Positions 58,605-64,000 of a stretch of DNA of 64,000 nt are shown in pieces. Position 1 is the first letter of the stretch. Each line of letters opens with the position of its first letter. A program made the position numbers and the translations under genes. Origin of the DNA: Bacteroidales bacterium (GTDB taxonomy: Bacteria; Bacteroidota; Bacteroidia; Bacteroidales; UBA932); contig JAFVVN010000016.1 in the NCBI GenBank assembly GCA_017502125.1, positions 62,001-126,000 of the forward strand, written 5' to 3'. The notes under the pieces are model-generated. The model did no database searches. It saw only the letters and a program-made list of their open reading frames with translations, and was not told where the DNA came from.

Positions 58605-59867
58605 TTACTTGTTAGAAATGATTTTATCTGTCTTATAAATGACATCGTAATCCGTATTCCTGTCGTTAAGGACAAATATCTGGAACTCGCTTCCGCCTTC
58701 ATACACCCTCACGACGATATGGCCTTCCGGCTTGATCATCTCACCGTTTTCCAACAGGCGCATCCTGTTGCTCTCCACCATGCCGGCGGCAAAGACCATC
58801 TTTTCTGACTCAGAGGAGCCGAGCATACGGGCAAGAGGGGCTTCCTCCGGATGATAGCAGTCCCACACAGGGATGACATAGGCCTGAGACCTGGTTGAAC
58901 TTACGATGTCTGCATTCATCGCATCCTTGTAGGCGTGGTGGTTGCAGTTGAGCACGTCTGTTTCGCCGATGATCTTGCCGACACGGGTCTCCACATTGCG
59001 CCAGTCGCCGTATCCTCCGAGGATATCTCCGCCGCAATGGTAGTCGAAATCACCGTAATTGACATTGATGACAGCCGACCACAGGTTCTCGTCAGAAAGG
59101 ATGTTCTGCTCCACACCTTCTGGGACAAGGAACTCCGTAGTCTTATCCACTCCTGTCCAGATCGTTCCATTGCAGTAGATGTTTCTTATCATGAATGTCG
59201 GATAATCCTGAGGTGCCTTTCTGAGCACGAACTGATCAGATGCTCCCACTTCAAACGCAGACCTGGTCTTTATGCGGTTTGCATCGTCTTCCAGGAAGGC
59301 CATGTAGTTGTCCAGCATGACATTGTCCATTACTCCAGGATAAGGGAAGTCGTAGTCTGGATAGCCTCTGTCCACGAAATTGTCTATATCGAGGAAATTG
59401 CCGACATGAGAGACTCCTGTCATCAGATATTTTCCGTTGTTGCTCGGAATGGAATATGACGACGGAGTGCCTATGTGGTCATTGTGGAAATGCGTCACAA
59501 GCATATAGTCGAGCCGCTCCTGAGGAAGTCCGGCCTCCTCAAGGAAATGATTCACATAGCGCACGATCCATTCTCCCGGAGTACGGCTTGTGTAAGGCAC
59601 GCGGCTCATGATCTCACGCTTGTAGTCATCGCCAGGTCCGAGGTCTCCGGCATCCACCATCATGGTCGTTCCGTCCGGGAATATCATGAAGTTGCAGTCT
59701 CCTCTTCCCGTGCTTATATGATGTATGTCCATATATCCCTTCTGCCAGGCCGGAAGCTTTTCAAGATTGCTTTCCTCCTCGTCATCCGGGAAAGGAAGTT
59801 CCCTGTAGCATGCTGCCACAACAAAGGCAAGGGCAGCAAATAAGATGATTCTATATATCCTTTCCAT
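58605..59867 (-). CDS. Metallo-beta-lactamase-fold lipoprotein with intact HxHxDH motif
   Basis: A 420-residue lipoprotein (signal ends FVVAACYREL, Cys20). The MBL fold begins with YMDIHHISTGRGDCNFMIF, DGTTMMVDAGD; the metal motif is HFHNDH at 126-131; later conserved stretches are NVNYGDFDYHCGGDI, NCNHHAYKDAMNADI and GHIVVRVYEGGSEFQIFVLN. It resembles the ComEC/Rec2-type MBL group but stands alone on a lipid anchor. It is placed directly after susD (3-bp gap), where surface glycan-binding proteins usually sit, so it is likely exposed at the surface. It may be a hydrolase of a phosphodiester or ester; the substrate is not known. Confidence 0.8.
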   Translation of the reverse strand: MERIYRIILFAALAFVVAACYRELPFPDDEEESNLEKLPAWQKGYMDIHHISTGRGDCNFMIFPDGTTMMVDAGDLGPGDDYKREIMSRVPYTSRTPGEWIVRYVNHFLEEAGLPQERLDYMLVTHFHNDHIGTPSSYSIPSNNGKYLMTGVSHVGNFLDIDNFVDRGYPDYDFPYPGVMDNVMLDNYMAFLEDDANRIKTRSAFEVGASDQFVLRKAPQDYPTFMIRNIYCNGTIWTGVDKTTEFLVPEGVEQNILSDENLWSAVINVNYGDFDYHCGGDILGGYGDWRNVETRVGKIIGETDVLNCNHHAYKDAMNADIVSSTRSQAYVIPVWDCYHPEEAPLARMLGSSESEKMVFAAGMVESNRMRLLENGEMIKPEGHIVVRVYEGGSEFQIFVLNDRNTDYDVIYKTDKIISNK

Positions 59868-59870
59868 ATT

Positions 59871-61535
59871 TTAATATTCTGGATTCTGTGTAATGATGTT
59901 GCTGCTGGATATCGCTGTTGTCGGTATCGGGAAGACATTGAGGTGGGCACTCCCGCTTGGACTGTGATCCCACCACTGATCTTTCGTGAAGGCATCCCAA
60001 CGGATCAGATCAGTACGTCTGCGAGCCTCACCGATGAACTCTGTCATCCATTCGTCAAGAATGCGATATTTGTCAATATTGTCCGCTGTGACCGGATCCG
60101 GGTCGGCAGAAGAGAAGTTTCTTGCACGCACCTTGTTGAACAGTTCTGCCGCAGCACCATGCTCCCCGGCACGGAAACGACACTCTGCCAGCATGTAGTA
60201 GACTTCTGCCAGTCTGAACACCACCCAGTCCGGATCCCACTGACATGACTCGTCCGTCTTGTTCGGAGTAGGATATTTCACAACCCGGACTCCGGAATTC
60301 TCCTCTGCCGAATAGATGTCGGACGGGAGCTGGGTCACATCGGCATACTGTTTTCCAAGCTGCTTGAACGGAGCAACCATATCCACAAGCTCAAGCACTT
60401 CGCCACGGTAGTCCCACTCTCCCTTGCAGGCCTTTCCAGTCAGCGGATTCTCCAGTTTTCCGACAAGGAACATTCCCTGATACTGCTTCTGTCCATTATA
60501 TACATAGAGAGTCTTTCTCAAGTCGTCATCATGAAACTTCTCATAAGGACGACCGAGCTTGAATCCGTATGAAGATCCGTCCGGCTTTAGAGACGGCTGC
60601 ATGCAGAGTCCATTGTACTGACTTGACTTTATGATATCGTAATATTCATGGATGTTATATGGGCTGGACTGCGAATAATACCATGAGAACAGATACTGGG
60701 AGTTAGCGGATGGTGCCACCCATATATTCTCCGCACACAGGTCATTATCGAAAGTGAACGGCCCGTTCCAGATTTTGGACAGTTCATACTGACCATATTT
60801 CTGGTCTATGATATCCTGACATACTTTTGCACAATCCGCAAAACGGTCCTCACCAGTATAGGCAATGGCATTGAAATAGAGCTGAGCAAGCATCACCGCC
60901 GCCGCTCCCTGAGTGATGAAACCGTCGTGTGAAGCGCCCTTCGTGTAGGTTCTGAGCTGAGGAATGGTTTCAAGAAGGATGCTTTCGATGAAGTCAAAAG
61001 TCTCCTTGGCTGTCGATCTCGGAGCCTCCTGAAGGGTATATTCCTTATATAGAGGCATTCCGCCGAAGTAATCCAGACCACGAAGATAGAAATATGCAGC
61101 CAGTGTCTTGAGCTGAGCCTGATGCCACGCCTTGGTCTCATCATCCAGACCACACTTCACATAATCCACTTCCTTAAGGTCATCCGCCATATTGTAGGCA
61201 AAGGCGATTCCCTTACCCACACCGTTCCAGACCTTGATGATACATTCGTGATCAGGAGTCCATTCATGATGATGGAGAACAGCCCACATACCGCCATCTT
61301 CGTAATGCTGATACCTCTGCGGGCAGCACATTTCATCGGTAGTCAATTCCTGCAAACGCCATGAATCGTATGTCAGGAACTCTCTCCAATGGACAAACGG
61401 TCTTGAAAAAGCCGAATATATGGAAGTCGGACTATCGAAATACAGATCCGGAGTGACCGAGGAATAGAATGCAGGCTCCAGGCTGCATCCGGCCACTGCA
61501 AGTGCTCCAAGTATAGATATTATATATTTTTTCAT
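59871..61535 (-). CDS. SusD/RagB-family lipoprotein of the second locus
   Basis: A 554-residue lipoprotein (MKKYIISILGALAVAGCSLE, Cys17). SusD features include AYFYLRGLDYFGGMPLYKEY near residue 150, DWVVFRLAEVYYMLAECRF near residue 440 and the late RRTDLIRWDAFTKDQWWDHS. It pairs with the SusC-like gene 8 bp upstream and should bind the locus's glycan at the cell surface. It differs strongly from the SusD at 2454, so the two loci target different glycans. Confidence 0.93.
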   Translation of the reverse strand: MKKYIISILGALAVAGCSLEPAFYSSVTPDLYFDSPTSIYSAFSRPFVHWREFLTYDSWRLQELTTDEMCCPQRYQHYEDGGMWAVLHHHEWTPDHECIIKVWNGVGKGIAFAYNMADDLKEVDYVKCGLDDETKAWHQAQLKTLAAYFYLRGLDYFGGMPLYKEYTLQEAPRSTAKETFDFIESILLETIPQLRTYTKGASHDGFITQGAAAVMLAQLYFNAIAYTGEDRFADCAKVCQDIIDQKYGQYELSKIWNGPFTFDNDLCAENIWVAPSANSQYLFSWYYSQSSPYNIHEYYDIIKSSQYNGLCMQPSLKPDGSSYGFKLGRPYEKFHDDDLRKTLYVYNGQKQYQGMFLVGKLENPLTGKACKGEWDYRGEVLELVDMVAPFKQLGKQYADVTQLPSDIYSAEENSGVRVVKYPTPNKTDESCQWDPDWVVFRLAEVYYMLAECRFRAGEHGAAAELFNKVRARNFSSADPDPVTADNIDKYRILDEWMTEFIGEARRRTDLIRWDAFTKDQWWDHSPSGSAHLNVFPIPTTAISSSNIITQNPEY

Positions 61536-61543
61536 AATCTGTC

Positions 61544-64000
61544 TTAGAATGTGATTTTAGCTCCTAATGTGAACCTGGCCGTACGTGGATAAAGGCTGTT
61601 GAACCACTCGTATCCCACATCTACACCATTTATATTTACCTCAGGGTCAAGACCGCTATACATGCTGAAGCATGCGATGTCACGGGCCGTAAAGAAGACG
61701 TGGATGTTGTCGATTATCTTCTGCCACTTCTTCATGTCCAGGGTATAACCGAGAGATATGGCATCGATCTTCAGGAACGAGCCGTCCTCAAGCCAGTAGT
61801 CGCACAGGATTTTCTCCTGCTTTATGTAGCGGTTTTCGATGTATGCCGAACGAAGGACATTGGTCCCGGTGTTGGTTGCCAGACCATAATACATGTTGAC
61901 AGTGTTGAATACATCGAAATCGATCCAGCTTCGCATATTGATTCCAAGAGTAATGTTCTTGTATCTGAAAGTGTGATTCCAGGATGCGATGACAGCCGGG
62001 ATGGCATCTCCGATATAGCGTTTGTCTTCATATTTCCTGTTGTCCGCAAGAATTATGTTATCATTCTTGTCGTAAACAAGCCATTTGCCTTCTTCTGTCA
62101 CACCTGCATATTTCCAAATGTAGAACTGTCCGATTCGCGTTCCCTCTTCAAGACGCCCACCATATCCCGGGTTTCCAGGAGACGGGAACTGGACGCGGTC
62201 TGAATAGGTATTGTTACCCCATAGGGAGGTTATCCTCGATGTATTATGGGACAGGCGAAGCGTAGTTGACCACTGGAAATCCCCCTGACGGACCGGCACA
62301 CCCCCTACTTCAAACTCCCATCCGACATTCTCAAGATCTCCATAGTTCATGACTGTGGTATCATAGATGGCAGGTGGCTGTGGTACACGGATATTGTAAA
62401 GCATTCCTGTCACAGCCCTGCGATATAGATCGAACTTTCCATAAAGCCTGTTTTCGAGGAAGGAATAATCGATTCCGAAATTCAGCTCGGACTTCTGCTC
62501 CCATCTCAGGTCGTTGTTGACGTTCACAGAGTGGCCGTAAGAGGCAATCCACTCACCATCGTATATCCATGAATATGAGGACTTATAGGTCGGCACTGTC
62601 ACACCGTTGGAGAAGTTGTTGTTTCCTGTGACACCGTAGCCCAGACGTATCTTGAGGTCATTGATCCATGTGACATTCTCCATCCATGGCTCCTGAGAGA
62701 TCCTCCATCCTCCGGAAACGCTCCAGAACGTTCCCCAGCGGTTGTTCTTTCCGAACTTGGATGAACCCTCGTGACGGATTGATGCCATCAGAAGATAGCG
62801 GTCCTTCCAAGTCCAGTTGACTCTGCCGAAAAACGCCAGCAGACGGGTGCGGACGCCCTTGCTGGTAGAAAGGTCCGCATCTCCCTTAGACAGCCAGGTA
62901 CCCTCACCCATATTCCAGGGCCCGACGCCGTCAATTACGAAATCTGCATTCGAAAGGCTCATACCCTCCGTATCTCCCTGGAAGAAACTGTATCCTGCCA
63001 CTGCAGATATCTTATGATCCTTTATAATGCCGCTCCAACTGGCAGTAGCCTCTGTAGTGATGTCTGTCCACTTGTTGTGACTCTGGGCCGCACTGCCGTG
63101 GCAACCGTTCTCTATACAGGTCTTATGGTGGCTGTCAAGATAGGTTATTCCTTTCTGGTTCTTGTCCTGCCATCCCACTGTCGCCTGAAGTTTTATATCA
63201 TATGGAAGATTGAGCTTGAATGAAGCATCCGCAGAAAGCCATGATTCCGTGCGGTCCATCTGCTTGAGCATGACATCTGCAATCGGATTATACAGATCCT
63301 TCGCTCCTGTGAGGACATTATATCCGGATTCGTTTTGGTCACTGTACGGGCTCATCGTAGGATTCATCTTGATGGCCTGATTGAAATGATCTGCCGCAGA
63401 CCTTAGGTCACGCTTAACCTGAAGATATTGGGCGTGGAAAGTGACTTCCAAAAGATTATCCAAAGTGTTGAACGATCCGTTTATACGCCCCTCATAGTCC
63501 TTTCTGCCATCACCGACCGCTATTCCCTTCTGGTCCTGAGTCATGAAATTGGCATAGACCTTTGCCACGGATGTTCCTCCGGTCATGCTTACGGAATGTC
63601 TGTGCGACAACGCTCCCTCATTAAGAAGTTCACCGTACCAGTCGGTGTCATATCCATAATCCGTTCCTCTGTCATATTTCAGGAAACGCTCCCTGCTGAG
63701 CACCCTCGGACGGGCAGTCACCGCCTCAGAAGAGACTTCTCCCGTGTAGCTCACCTTGAAGGTTCCCTCCTTGGCCTTCTTCGTAGTCACAAGGATGACA
63801 CCTCCGGCAGCCCTGGTACCATATATGGCACCAGCCGAGGCATCTTTGAGGATGTCGATGGATTCGATCTCGTCCTGATTGAGAGAGCTGAAATGTCCTC
63901 CAGGAATTCCGTCGATCACGATGAGAGGAGCATCATTGGCATTGATTGACGACACACCTCGCAGCTGGAATCCATATGAGGCGTTAGGACTGGAGTTCGT
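61544..64000 (-). CDS. SusC/RagA-family TonB-linked transporter, 5' end outside window
   Basis: At least 818 residues are visible; the gene enters from the right edge. The visible start is inside the TonB plug (QLRGVSSINANDAPLIVIDG, then SIDILKDASAGAIYGTRAAG), followed by the barrel (RLGYGVTGNNNFSNGVTVPT) and an end in TLGAKITF. The frame stays open to position 64000, so an internal GTG at 63955 should not be taken as the start. It forms the importer with SusD at 59871 and heads the ~26-kb leftward operon; its promoter is not in the window. Confidence 0.94.
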   Translation of the reverse strand, partial: TNSSPNASYGFQLRGVSSINANDAPLIVIDGIPGGHFSSLNQDEIESIDILKDASAGAIYGTRAAGGVILVTTKKAKEGTFKVSYTGEVSSEAVTARPRVLSRERFLKYDRGTDYGYDTDWYGELLNEGALSHRHSVSMTGGTSVAKVYANFMTQDQKGIAVGDGRKDYEGRINGSFNTLDNLLEVTFHAQYLQVKRDLRSAADHFNQAIKMNPTMSPYSDQNESGYNVLTGAKDLYNPIADVMLKQMDRTESWLSADASFKLNLPYDIKLQATVGWQDKNQKGITYLDSHHKTCIENGCHGSAAQSHNKWTDITTEATASWSGIIKDHKISAVAGYSFFQGDTEGMSLSNADFVIDGVGPWNMGEGTWLSKGDADLSTSKGVRTRLLAFFGRVNWTWKDRYLLMASIRHEGSSKFGKNNRWGTFWSVSGGWRISQEPWMENVTWINDLKIRLGYGVTGNNNFSNGVTVPTYKSSYSWIYDGEWIASYGHSVNVNNDLRWEQKSELNFGIDYSFLENRLYGKFDLYRRAVTGMLYNIRVPQPPAIYDTTVMNYGDLENVGWEFEVGGVPVRQGDFQWSTTLRLSHNTSRITSLWGNNTYSDRVQFPSPGNPGYGGRLEEGTRIGQFYIWKYAGVTEEGKWLVYDKNDNIILADNRKYEDKRYIGDAIPAVIASWNHTFRYKNITLGINMRSWIDFDVFNTVNMYYGLATNTGTNVLRSAYIENRYIKQEKILCDYWLEDGSFLKIDAISLGYTLDMKKWQKIIDNIHVFFTARDIACFSMYSGLDPEVNINGVDVGYEWFNSLYPRTARFTLGAKITF

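Noticed and set aside
63955..63955. GTG at 63955 as the start of the right-hand SusC gene
   Set aside because: The frame is open to the window edge and already encodes TonB-plug sequence upstream of this codon, so the gene is simply truncated by the window.

Overview
The window reads as a chromosomal segment of a Bacteroidota bacterium, most likely a gut-type Bacteroidales. The evidence is two SusC/SusD pairs, dense runs of exported carbohydrate-active enzymes, many lipoproteins, and several exact or near matches to the Bacteroidota promoter (about TTTG, 19-21 bp, TAnnTTTG). The genus cannot be resolved from the sequence alone.

Region 1 (1-27960) is a polysaccharide utilisation locus in three transcription blocks. 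A leftward block (7370 to 1) encodes SusC, SusD, an L-fucose/D-arabinose isomerase and a lipoprotein cut by the window edge. A rightward block (7646-16581) encodes a LacI-type regulator, GH172 (DUF2961), DUF4185 (GH183), a GH97 fused to an unknown domain, and GH116. A second leftward block (27913-16816) encodes GH43, a GxGYxYP protein, a long GH172, GH92 and three more five-bladed-propeller hydrolases. GH172 and GH183 include the known exo- and endo-D-arabinofuranan hydrolases, and FucI also isomerises D-arabinose, while no fucosidase is present. I infer a locus for D-arabinan, such as mycobacterial arabinogalactan or lipoarabinomannan, with GH92 suited to mannose caps. A 14-bp LacI-style operator occurs near the start of all three blocks.

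Region 2 (28000-38260) is housekeeping plus an accessory patch. A short-form S-adenosylhomocysteine hydrolase has an inverted repeat over its promoter and a foldable leader RNA. It is divergent from comF. The 3' end of comF is followed by a row of roughly 1-kb modules: an ORF6N protein, a REP-associated transposase (RAYT), and two RelB/PIN toxin-antitoxin pairs. Each module ends in a copy or remnant of the comF 3' terminus, which looks like serial insertion at one site. Then come a DUF1295 membrane protein, a glycosyltransferase remnant, a PAP2 phosphatase with a barrel-like tail, tRNA-Leu(TAA) and repeat-rich DNA.

Region 3 (38259-64000) is one leftward operon of about 26 kb that enters from beyond the right edge. 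It encodes SusC, SusD, three related metallo-beta-lactamase-fold proteins (one fused to a GLUG-repeat lipoprotein), a BACON protein, three fimbrillin-like/GLUG lipoproteins (two preceded by tiny coupled ORFs), GH88, a heparinase II/III-like lyase, an inverting GH97, GH2 and GH3. The lyase and GH88 point to a uronic-acid-containing glycan; no sulfatase is present. What the three MBL-fold lipoproteins do is the most open question in this operon.
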